Shown: positions 1-5,334 of the stretch, piece after piece | Layout of the letters: every line of letters starts with the position of its first letter | Numbering within the stretch: the first letter of the stretch is position 1 | Assembly: GCA_001795115.1 (NCBI GenBank) | Contig: MGNI01000216.1 | Span: forward strand, 34,418-40,586 | Length of the DNA: 6,169 bases | Direction: 5' to 3' | From: Chloroflexi bacterium RBG_16_48_8 | Lineage (GTDB): Bacteria; Chloroflexota; Anaerolineae; Anaerolineales; E44-bin32 | The notes under the pieces: model-generated | Told to the model about the DNA's origin: nothing | Seen by the model: only the letters and a program-made list of their open reading frames with translations | Database searches by the model: none | Made by a program: the position numbers and the translations under genes

Positions 1-1
1 C

Positions 2-2188
2 GATGTGGACTTGAATTCATGGGCCCTGAAATGGATCAATCCCATGTGGAATGAGGGCTTCACTGCCGGGTGTGGCACCAATCCGCTCATCTTCTGCCCT
101 TCTCAGTGGCACAAACGTAAGGAGGCGGTGGTCTATTTCTTACGGATGATGTACAGAAGAGATTATCAGCCACCAGAGCCGAAGCATTACTTCAGCGACG
201 TGGATTACAGCGATTGGTCGGGGAAATGGATCGATGCTGCCCAGGATGCGGGGATCGTCGAGGCGTGTGGGACGAGCCCATTACGCTTCTGCCCCGAGGA
301 AACGCTCAAGCGCGAAGTGGCAGCTTACATGATGTATTATGCCAAAAACCTGGGACCACCGTCCTTCGATTTCTCCCTTTCGTTGAACCCATCAAGCGGT
401 TCTATAACGCAGGGCTCGGAAACGAGCACAACGGTTACTGCGACTTTGGTAAGTGGGACCACGCAGCAAGTGAGCTTGTCCTGCTCAGGTCTGCCCTCAG
501 GCGCCTCCCATTCTTTCAACCCATCTTCCATATCTCCGACAGCTTCTTCGGTATTGACAATCTCAACTTCATCCTCAACCCCCGAAGGCACATATTCGAT
601 AACCGTTACGGGAACGGGTGGCGTAAAAACTAGAACTGCAACGTATACGCTTACTATTACTGATGGTGGACTGCCGTCCGAAATAGTTGCAAATAGCGGT
701 TCTCCTGCCGATATCCAAGCAGCAATAGATATGGTTAATGCAGGTGACACGATACGTATACCTGCAGGAAGGTTTGCTTTTGATGGTCGCATAGAGCTCT
801 CAAAGGAGGGCATCACCGTCACAGGAACCGGAACAAACGAAACAACTCTTTATAGATCAGCAGAAGGTACCAATTCGGGATTTTTCAAAATTAGCGGGAA
901 TAAAATTACAATTAAAAATATTCGATTCTTAGGCATAAGCGACCCTGACTCTAACTCTGCTGATAGGGGGATTTACATCGGCAATGAAATAGATTTTCGA
1001 ATAACAGGCTGTTATTTTGAACATTTTGGCCACTCAGGAATAAATGTCTATGGCAAAGATGCTCGAGGGGTAATAGACCATTGTAAATTCGTCGACATTT
1101 GGAAACCCGCAATTAGAAACCTAGGCTATGGTGTAGCAGTAGAACGCGACAATTATTGGGAAGAGAATGTGCAGTTAGGTGGACCAGACGCTGTATTCAT
1201 AGAAGACTGCGAATTCATCAGATTTCGACACGCAGTTGCTGCTAACGCAGGAGCACATTATGTGTTTAGATACAATAGCGTTTGGAATGATAAAGATGAC
1301 AATTATTATAGAGGAAGCCAAGCAGTAGACGCGCACGGACAAGGTTATGGTTCTACTGTAGGAACTCGAGCAGTAGAGGTTTACAACAACATCTTAGAAA
1401 CAACCGTTGATGGGGACAGTAATGCCGCACTTATCCGCGGTGGAGATGGCGTAATATTCAACAACACAATTAAGGGATACAACTACGCAGTTACACTTAC
1501 GACTGAAGGAGACAGCAAATACCAAATACACGACCTCTGGATATGGAATAACGAAGGCGCAAAGAGTGGAGAAGTAAGCAATGCACACCCAGACCAACTC
1601 GAAGAAGAACGAGATTACTATTTAAGACAAAAGCCAGGTTACACACCTTACACATATCCGCATCCTTTGACTTTAAACGGGTTGTCACCGTCCTTCGATT
1701 TCTCCATTTCGCTGAGCCCTTCAAGCGCTTCTATTAGCCAAGGCTCAAGCGTAAGCACGACCGTCACGGCGATCCTTGTGAGTGAGACCACGCAGCCTGT
1801 GAGTTTAACGTGCTCAGATTTGCCATCAGGCGCCTCTTATTCTTTCGACCAACCTTCAGTAAATCCGACAGCGTCCTCGACCTTGGCCATCTTAACGTCC
1901 TCCTCAACTCCCGCAGGCACTTATTCGATAACCGTTACGGGGACTGGTGGAGGAAAGACGAGAACCGCAACGAAGGAGGCGGTGGTCTATTTCTTACGGA
2001 TGATGTACGGAAGAGACTATCAGCCACCAGAGCCGAAGCATTACTTCAGCGATGTGGATTACAACGATTGGTCGGGGAAATATAGATCGATGCCGCCCAG
2101 GATGCGGGGATCGTCGAGGCGTGTGGGACGAGTCCATTGCGCTTCTGCCCGGAGGACCCACTCACAAGATCTGTCGCAGTCTATATGA
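2..2188 (+). CDS. Surface protein with SLH, Ig-like and parallel beta-helix domains (5' partial, frameshifted 3' end)
   Basis: The frame is open at the left edge and position 5 (GTG) falls inside an SLH repeat, so the true start and signal peptide lie outside the window. Residues here are counted from position 5. SLH repeat (part) 1-52 with GCGTNPLIFC; SLH repeat 62-116 with FSDVDYSDW and ACGTSPLRFC; Ig-like domain about 119-219; right-handed parallel beta-helix about 222-558, beginning with SPADIQAAIDMVNAGDTIRI and containing AVDAHG, GTRAVEVYNN and a terminal YTPYTYPHPL motif; second Ig-like domain about 561-656; then an SLH fragment 657-692. After K692 the frame shifts and the last 35 residues are basic nonsense ending at 2188. 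SLH repeats attach proteins to the cell envelope, and beta-helices of this kind usually bind or cleave polysaccharides; no catalytic residues can be assigned, so the substrate is unknown. The beta-helix part is much more AT-rich than its flanks. Probably a decaying or recently rearranged gene; a sequencing error at the frameshift is possible. Confidence 0.85.
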   Translation, partial: DVDLNSWALKWINPMWNEGFTAGCGTNPLIFCPSQWHKRKEAVVYFLRMMYRRDYQPPEPKHYFSDVDYSDWSGKWIDAAQDAGIVEACGTSPLRFCPEETLKREVAAYMMYYAKNLGPPSFDFSLSLNPSSGSITQGSETSTTVTATLVSGTTQQVSLSCSGLPSGASHSFNPSSISPTASSVLTISTSSSTPEGTYSITVTGTGGVKTRTATYTLTITDGGLPSEIVANSGSPADIQAAIDMVNAGDTIRIPAGRFAFDGRIELSKEGITVTGTGTNETTLYRSAEGTNSGFFKISGNKITIKNIRFLGISDPDSNSADRGIYIGNEIDFRITGCYFEHFGHSGINVYGKDARGVIDHCKFVDIWKPAIRNLGYGVAVERDNYWEENVQLGGPDAVFIEDCEFIRFRHAVAANAGAHYVFRYNSVWNDKDDNYYRGSQAVDAHGQGYGSTVGTRAVEVYNNILETTVDGDSNAALIRGGDGVIFNNTIKGYNYAVTLTTEGDSKYQIHDLWIWNNEGAKSGEVSNAHPDQLEEERDYYLRQKPGYTPYTYPHPLTLNGLSPSFDFSISLSPSSASISQGSSVSTTVTAILVSETTQPVSLTCSDLPSGASYSFDQPSVNPTASSTLAILTSSSTPAGTYSITVTGTGGGKTRTATKEAVVYFLRMMYGRDYQPPEPKHYFSDVDYNDWSGKYRSMPPRMRGSSRRVGRVHCASARRTHSQDLSQSI
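119..300 (+). repeat. Direct repeat, SLH module copy 1 (partner 1973-2156)
   Basis: This stretch is nearly identical to 1973-2156. By eye I count eight substitutions, seven of them transitions, besides the net +2 lesion of the second copy. Similarity falls sharply after about 300/2156. The copies encode the end of one SLH repeat and most of the next. They are clearly closer to each other than the adjoining Ig-like copies are, which suggests a more recent duplication or gene conversion of this part. Confidence 0.85.
357..643 (+). repeat. Direct repeat, Ig-like domain copy 1 (partner 1686-1972)
   Basis: Both copies are 287 bases long. They start with the same CACCGTCCTTCGATTTCTCC and end at a shared AACG. 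By eye roughly three quarters or more of the bases match. The encoded domain has the pattern SLxPSSxSIxQGS, then SLxCSxLPSGAS, then STPxGTYSITVTGTGG. This is typical of Ig-like linker domains found in multidomain secreted proteins. The copies flank the beta-helix domain on both sides. Confidence 0.85.
1686..1972 (+). repeat. Direct repeat, Ig-like domain copy 2 (partner 357-643)
   Basis: Second copy of the Ig-like module, equal in length to the first. It lacks the final strand (YTLTITDG in copy 1), because the sequence jumps at AACG (1969-1972) straight into the middle of an SLH repeat. Confidence 0.85.
1973..2156 (+). repeat. Direct repeat, SLH module copy 2 with frameshift (partner 119-300)
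   Basis: Second copy of the SLH module. The first copy reads GGGAAATGGATCGATG where this copy reads GGGAAATATAGATCGATG, a net gain of two bases at about 2081-2085. The lesion removes the conserved tryptophan and changes the reading frame. Confidence 0.85.
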
Positions 2189-2214
2189 TGGCACAGGCGA
2201 AAGGGTTGAAATGA
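2086..2214 (+). pseudogene. Out-of-frame remnant of the terminal SLH repeat
   Basis: Reading from 2086 in the frame of 2212-2214 restores a normal SLH C-terminal half: IDAAQDAGIVEACGTSPLRF, then CPEDPLTRSVAVYMMAQAKG, then LK and a TGA stop at 2212-2214. This closely matches the C-terminus of the gene at 2455-4458 (CPEDGLTRAVAAYMMVQAKD, then LGP and stop). It is therefore very likely the ancestral end of the first gene, cut off from it by the net +2 change near 2081-2085. No start codon with a ribosome binding site serves it separately. A base-calling or assembly error would give the same picture and would make the upstream gene intact. Confidence 0.8.
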
Positions 2215-2327
2215 TCTTGGGGCGGGAGGATACATCCGAAGTTGTACATCGAGCAGATGTGAACAGGGATGGTAAGGCTAGTGCCCTCGACCTTCAGAGG
2301 ATCATCTATCTCTCCATTTCGAGATGA
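2211..2327 (+). pseudogene. Half-dockerin remnant or 38-residue mini-ORF
   Basis: A third frame encodes 38 residues that include DVNRDGKASALD (2256-2291), a perfect D-x-N-x-D-G-x5-D calcium loop as in type I dockerins, followed by LQRIIYL, which resembles the dockerin helix, and a TGA stop at 2325-2327. Complete dockerins have two such loops in about 60-70 residues; only one is present. The possible ATG at 2211 overlaps the ancestral SLH stop as ATGA, an arrangement that can allow coupled translation. No clear Shine-Dalgarno lies in front of it. Most likely this is the leftover 3' end of another modular surface gene, or the original tail of this gene in a further shifted frame. A coupled mini-protein is less likely. 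Confidence 0.55.
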
Positions 2328-2348
2328 TTTCTTTTTCGCTCCTTCACT

Positions 2349-2385
2349 AGTACCACTGTACCCCAATCGCAAGTACTAATGTACT
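2349..2385. promoter_or_regulatory. Tandem AGTAC-N4-GTAC dyads, candidate operator
   Basis: AGTACCACTGTAC (2349-2361) and AGTACTAATGTAC (2372-2384) are two copies of the same 13-base dyad. They match at 11 of 13 positions and lie 23 bases apart start to start, about two helical turns. GTAC occurs four times in 35 bases. The pair sits about 70 bases before the ATG of the propeller gene, so it could be the binding site of a dimeric regulator. No regulator can be named. Confidence 0.4.
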
Positions 2386-2409
2386 GTGGTTTCCACCAGA
2401 GAGGCTCCT

Positions 2410-2415
2410 TAAAAT
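2410..2415 (+). promoter_or_regulatory. Possible -10 element for the propeller gene
   Basis: TAAAAT matches the -10 consensus TATAAT at five of six positions. It lies 39 bases before the preferred start codon and just downstream of the tandem dyads. No good -35 hexamer is found 16-18 bases upstream, so an activator would be needed if this is a real promoter. Confidence 0.25.
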
Positions 2416-2430
2416 GGGATTGTTCGAGAT

Positions 2431-2442
2431 CACCTCGAGGTG
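2431..2442 (+). promoter_or_regulatory. Palindrome containing the ribosome binding site
   Basis: CACCTCGAGGTG is a perfect 12-base palindrome. Its right half belongs to GAGGTGG (2437-2443), the Shine-Dalgarno of the downstream gene, 11 bases before ATG 2455. In RNA it could fold as CACC-TCGA-GGTG and hide the ribosome binding site; as DNA it could be an operator. The GTG at 2440 lies inside this motif, which argues against GTG as the start. Confidence 0.45.
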
Positions 2443-2454
2443 GACAATTTTTTA

Positions 2455-4458
2455 ATGAAGCGATCCTTTCTTTCGGTTCTTCTCCTTGGAACGATTTTCC
2501 TTTCTGCTATTGCTGTAGGTGCAGCTATCGCCAAAGCTTCTGGGGGCGGTTTGTCAAGCGATCCTATTCATTCTAATACCTTTTTAATGTTATCTCCAAG
2601 CAGCGCAATATCCTGTCCCCCGACGGACAATCGTTCTTCGCATGACACACTTCCGCCACCCAATTACACAACCTTCACACCACCCACATTGGGGGGATCC
2701 TACTGCGATACCACTTTTGGGACAGTGGTCAAACGCCTCACCAACACGGACATGGGGCACGCAACGAATAGTGAGGTCTCATACTTCAACATTGATGATT
2801 CTTACTTCATTGCCGTAGACGATAACGTCACATATCTGTTTGATGGTCAAGATGGGCATAAGATCAAGGAATTAGGGGTGGGGGGCATTCGACCCTGGTG
2901 GGTGCGCTGGCCTCGGACGAATTACTACACCGCAAATGGACAGAAAGAGACCTTTGATCCAACCCAACACTTTTACAAATACGAGGGAAATGAAATTCGC
3001 CTTTATCGTGTGGACACGTTGGAATATATTGTGCTCCACAAGTTCAGTGAATATACGGAGATAGGGCCTGCCGGGGGTGAGGGGGATATCTCACAAGATG
3101 GTCGTTATTGGGTTTTGGATGGAAAGAAACCGGAGGGCGATCTTGTTTTATTTGCATACGACCTGCTTAATGACGTTAGGGGTTCCGAAGTTCCTTTTGA
3201 GGTTGGAGATGTGGGGGGCAAGGGTTCAGGTGTCGATTACGCTGTCATCAGCCCCAGCGGAAAGTATGTGGTCATCGCCTGGGACGCAGGTCGCGAGGAT
3301 CCCTTTACCGATGATAAAGGCTTCCAACATTATGGAGTTGAGGTTTTCGACCGGGCGACCTGGGAGTATCAGAGACGGGTCCATCCCATTCGAATCCATT
3401 TTGATCTGGGTTACGACAGCTCTGGTCGTGAGGTCCTCTTCGCTACCGCCGGCAACAATGCAGAGGATCTGGCCAGCTTCAACGTCCCGGATCTGGCGAT
3501 AGGCGATGTTGTCATGGTTCGGCTGGATGATGGCGTTGGCACGAAGCTCCTTGATGTTCCCCGCTGGGTTCACCAGACGACGGCTTTTGCTGCTGGTCGC
3601 AACCAATATGTCTTTATCGCCTTCGAGGTGACGTCGGAGGACCCGACCCAGGATTGGGCGCCCTATTGGGGCGAGATCATCGTCGTCGCTACCGATGGCT
3701 CGGGTGATGTGGTTCGCCTGGTCCACCATCGTTCACGGAGAGTTGGCGATCAGACCCAGAAGGCCTTTCAGCCGGATTTCTTTCCGAATAATGCTGGGGA
3801 CAAGATTGTATTTCAAAGCACCTATGGTTTGGGCAGCACCAACCTGTACATGTTCGACTTTGAGGGAGGTGGAGAGGTGGAAGTCCCCACCTTCATCGAT
3901 GTGCCTTTCGATGATCCTTACCATGATGAAATTGAGATCCTGTATCAAAATGGCTATACTGCGGGATGCAATACCGATCCCTTGATGTATTGTCCTGAGC
4001 ATATCCTTAACCGAGCTGAGAGTGCTGTATTTGTGGATCGGGGCAACCATGGCGCTGATTTCGACCCTCCAGATCCGACGGAGGTGGTCTTTGATGATGT
4101 GGTCTTGGACGCCTGGTATGCCGATTGGGTGCATACCTTATGGGATGATGGGTTCACATCAGGCTGCGGTACAGATCCGCTCATTTACTGCCCGGATCAA
4201 GAGCACACACGGGCGGAAGGCTGTGTCTTTTACCTGCGGATGATGTACGGAGCGGATTATGAGCCCCCAGAGGCAAAGGGTTATTTCAAAGATGTGGAAC
4301 CGGGCGTGTGGTATGAGAGGTGGGTAGATGCTGCTTGGGAGGCCGGGAACATTGAACCCTGCGCCACCGAGCCCGATCTGCTCTTCTGCCCTGAAGACGG
4401 GCTTACCAGGGCGGTAGCTGCCTACATGATGGTCCAAGCCAAGGATCTAGGCCCCTAA
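2455..4458 (+). CDS. Secreted beta-propeller protein with three C-terminal SLH repeats
   Basis: A 667-residue protein starting at ATG 2455, chosen over GTG 2440 because ATG follows GAGGTGG at a workable distance and gives a classic signal peptide: MKR, hydrophobic 4-26, likely cleavage after AIA (26) or AKA (28). After a Ser/Pro-rich linker (about 29-88), residues 89-470 show repeated beta-propeller blades of the TolB/PD40 type: ISQDGRYWVLDG near 212, VISPSGKYVVIAW at 264, YDSSGREVLFAT near 320, and PDFFPNNAGDKIVFQS near 440. Three SLH repeats begin at F480, F546 and F611, a spacing of 65-66 residues. They carry FIDV, FDDV and FKDV, with cysteine pairs spaced C-x7-C, C-x7-C and C-x8-C. The protein is therefore probably exported and anchored to the cell envelope. 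Its ligand or activity is not evident. Some polysaccharide lyases are beta-propellers, but no active-site motif was recognised. The SLH C-terminus closely matches the broken repeat of the upstream gene, so the two proteins share an anchoring module. Confidence 0.9.
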   Translation: MKRSFLSVLLLGTIFLSAIAVGAAIAKASGGGLSSDPIHSNTFLMLSPSSAISCPPTDNRSSHDTLPPPNYTTFTPPTLGGSYCDTTFGTVVKRLTNTDMGHATNSEVSYFNIDDSYFIAVDDNVTYLFDGQDGHKIKELGVGGIRPWWVRWPRTNYYTANGQKETFDPTQHFYKYEGNEIRLYRVDTLEYIVLHKFSEYTEIGPAGGEGDISQDGRYWVLDGKKPEGDLVLFAYDLLNDVRGSEVPFEVGDVGGKGSGVDYAVISPSGKYVVIAWDAGREDPFTDDKGFQHYGVEVFDRATWEYQRRVHPIRIHFDLGYDSSGREVLFATAGNNAEDLASFNVPDLAIGDVVMVRLDDGVGTKLLDVPRWVHQTTAFAAGRNQYVFIAFEVTSEDPTQDWAPYWGEIIVVATDGSGDVVRLVHHRSRRVGDQTQKAFQPDFFPNNAGDKIVFQSTYGLGSTNLYMFDFEGGGEVEVPTFIDVPFDDPYHDEIEILYQNGYTAGCNTDPLMYCPEHILNRAESAVFVDRGNHGADFDPPDPTEVVFDDVVLDAWYADWVHTLWDDGFTSGCGTDPLIYCPDQEHTRAEGCVFYLRMMYGADYEPPEAKGYFKDVEPGVWYERWVDAAWEAGNIEPCATEPDLLFCPEDGLTRAVAAYMMVQAKDLGP

Positions 4459-4490
4459 TCGTTCCTGCAAGGGAGTCTTGTCCTTGAAAA

Positions 4491-4512
4491 CGGAATAAGA
4501 CTGGCAATTCCG
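4491..4512 (+). terminator. Possible terminator hairpin after the propeller gene
   Basis: CGGAAT (4491-4496) pairs perfectly with ATTCCG (4507-4512) across a 10-base loop, 33 bases after the stop codon. A competing stem AGTCTT (4474-4479)/AAGACT (4497-4502) overlaps it. No T-run follows, so this is not a classical Rho-independent terminator. Confidence 0.25.
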
Positions 4513-4513
4513 A

Positions 4514-4575
4514 CCTCTCTCCAAAGGTGGGGAGAGGGTTTGATTCAGGGGCGGTGAGCCCCATCCCCTCTCCCC
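4514..4575. repeat. Nested REP-like hairpin element
   Basis: GGGGAGAGGG (4529-4538) pairs perfectly with CCCTCTCCCC (4566-4575). Inside this lies a second perfect stem, GGGGC (4548-4552)/GCCCC (4558-4562). The left arm can instead pair with CCTCTCTCC (4514-4522) through one wobble, giving two mutually exclusive folds. The location between convergent genes and the CT/GA-rich arms are typical of interspersed palindromic elements and of structures that stop transcription from either side. Whether other copies exist in the genome cannot be seen here. Confidence 0.5.
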
Positions 4576-4609
4576 GGTTGGTGGGGGGCGTTTGCCTCAG
4601 CCATCCGAA

Positions 4610-4627
4610 TAGGAGAGTGACCTCCTA
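4610..4627. other. Small hairpin
   Basis: TAGGAG (4610-4615) and CTCCTA (4622-4627) form a perfect 6-base stem around a 6-base loop. It lies in the gap between convergent genes, on the 3' side of the minus-strand gene. It may contribute to transcript ends; no T-run is present on either strand. Confidence 0.3.
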
Positions 4628-4645
4628 GACAGAAGTTCGCTTGCT

Positions 4646-4660
4646 ATGATCCAGGATCAT
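4646..4660. other. Perfect inverted repeat abutting the minus-strand stop codon
   Basis: ATGATCCAGGATCAT has two perfect 7-base arms around a single central base. It ends one base before the stop codon of the minus-strand gene (4662-4664). A one-base loop is too tight for an RNA hairpin without opening inner pairs, so a protein binding site is also possible. Confidence 0.35.
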
Positions 4661-4661
4661 C

Positions 4662-4847
4662 TCAAACGATTAAGCTGAGGAGCACCACCGCAAATATGGG
4701 TCCCACCAACGCCCAAGCCACCCTTGGGCTGATCTTGTGGGTAGATTTAGGTCGAAGTGAGGCGAGCCGGTGATTGATCTCAGCCTCCCTCAAGATCTCT
4801 TCCTGTCTTACTTTCGCCAACCTGTAATAATGTTCACTGCTGTACAT
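4662..4847 (-). CDS. Small tail-anchored membrane protein, function unknown
   Basis: A 61-residue protein on the minus strand. Residues 5-32 (EHYYRLAKVRQEEILREAEI and onward) are highly charged and likely form an amphipathic helix; 32-41 is a basic linker (RPKSTHKISPR); 42-61 (VAWALVGPIFAVVLLSLIV) is one hydrophobic transmembrane segment running to the very C-terminus. The protein is probably anchored by its tail with the basic side facing the cytoplasm. The start is well supported: AGGGAGG (complement of 4853-4859) lies 5 bases before ATG. Small proteins of this shape, a charged N-terminal helix plus one membrane helix, are common hypothetical proteins in bacteria. No function is known to me. 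It converges with the propeller gene and diverges from the regulator gene. Confidence 0.75.
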   Translation of the reverse strand: MYSSEHYYRLAKVRQEEILREAEINHRLASLRPKSTHKISPRVAWALVGPIFAVVLLSLIV

Positions 4848-4884
4848 GGTTTCCTCCCTTGGTTTCCTGTTATCCCTGAAGCTC

Positions 4885-4898
4885 TGACCTTAAGGTCA
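4885..4898. promoter_or_regulatory. Perfect 14-base palindrome, candidate operator
   Basis: TGACCTTAAGGTCA is perfectly self-complementary and lies 37 bases upstream of the start codon of the minus-strand small membrane protein, where its promoter should be. A dimeric transcription factor is the natural reading. No clear -35/-10 pair was recognised on the minus strand near it. Confidence 0.5.
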
Positions 4899-4910
4899 TT
4901 CTTCGATTTG

Positions 4911-4928
4911 AGGCTCTGCCGAGAGCCT
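4911..4928. other. Perfect stem-loop
   Basis: AGGCTCT (4911-4917) pairs perfectly with AGAGCCT (4922-4928) around a GCCG tetraloop. No T-run follows on either strand. It lies a few bases beyond the 4885-4898 palindrome, in the upstream region of the minus-strand gene. Its role is unknown. Confidence 0.4.
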
Positions 4929-5096
4929 TGAAGTTTATCCTCCATCAGCCTAGCTGTTGTGTCGTTCTTTCGGTGGCCGATTTTCTTAGACTCTCTTTCT
5001 GACCTAACAGTAGCAGGGAAGGGTTTTCTTTTTGTGTGTGAAATCGTTTATTGAGCATGTTTTTGCAGAATGTGAGCACATCTGCTGGTTCCTCTG

Positions 5097-5171
5097 GGTG
5101 CATTCCGCAGGGTGTTGCATCTTGTATTCTCAACCCCAAAGGCAAAATACAACATCAGGTGGAATACACCC
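5097..5171. other. Long nested imperfect inverted repeat
   Basis: GGGTGCATTCC (5097-5107) and GGAATACACCC (5161-5171) are complementary at 10 of 11 positions. Inside them, almost concentric, TTGTATT (5122-5128) pairs perfectly with AATACAA (5146-5152). The roughly 75-base structure lies in non-coding DNA and could be a structured RNA, a cruciform, or the relic of a small mobile element. No family was recognised. Confidence 0.45.
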
Positions 5172-5306
5172 GATTCCTCTCGACTGGGTGGCCTTTTTGC
5201 GGTGAGTCACCCTGTGGTTTGAAATTGGCTTCGAAAGGGCCCGATTGGATCATGTGGGGTGGGTGCTCTCGATGAGAGAGTGGAGATCGAAAGAGGCTTA
5301 TGGAGT

Positions 5307-5334
5307 TTGAGACCCTTATTGGTCGTGCTATACT
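5307..5334 (+). promoter_or_regulatory. Sigma-70-type promoter of the regulator gene
   Basis: TTGAGA (5307-5312) matches the -35 consensus at five of six positions. TATACT (5329-5334) matches the -10 at five of six, with a 16-base spacer. A TGC just before the -10 (5326-5328) gives an extended -10. Transcription would start near 5341, giving a leader of about 60 bases. This is the best promoter in the window. Confidence 0.55.

Noticed and set aside
337..822. A 161-codon open frame on the minus strand
   Set aside because: It lies antisense to the Ig-like domain and its translation simply mirrors the repetitive sense sequence; no domain and no ribosome binding site.
674..1680. Naming the beta-helix domain a pectate lyase
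   Set aside because: The fold pattern is clear, but no pectate-lyase catalytic arginine or calcium-site pattern could be assigned from sequence alone; many beta-helices have other or no enzymatic roles.
2301..2335. Rho-independent terminator after the first gene (ATCATCT 2301-2307 with AGATGAT 2322-2328, then a T-rich tract)
   Set aside because: The stem is AT-rich, has a 14-base loop and overlaps the dockerin-like frame; too weak to call.
2440..2454. GTG 2440 as the start of the propeller gene
   Set aside because: The GTG lies inside the Shine-Dalgarno/palindrome; ATG 2455 has the better spacing and a normal signal-peptide N-terminus.
2719..3885. Naming the propeller an oligogalacturonide lyase
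   Set aside because: Blade motifs of the TolB/PD40 type are visible, but active-site histidines of that lyase family were not recognised, so only the fold is called.
4945..5145. A 66-codon minus-strand frame in the divergent gap
   Set aside because: No ribosome binding site, no recognisable motif, and it overlaps the nested inverted repeat; judged non-coding.
5097..5171. Integron attC site
   Set aside because: The arms are inverted and nested, but no GTTRRRY/RYYYAAC core pair at the ends and no integrase nearby.
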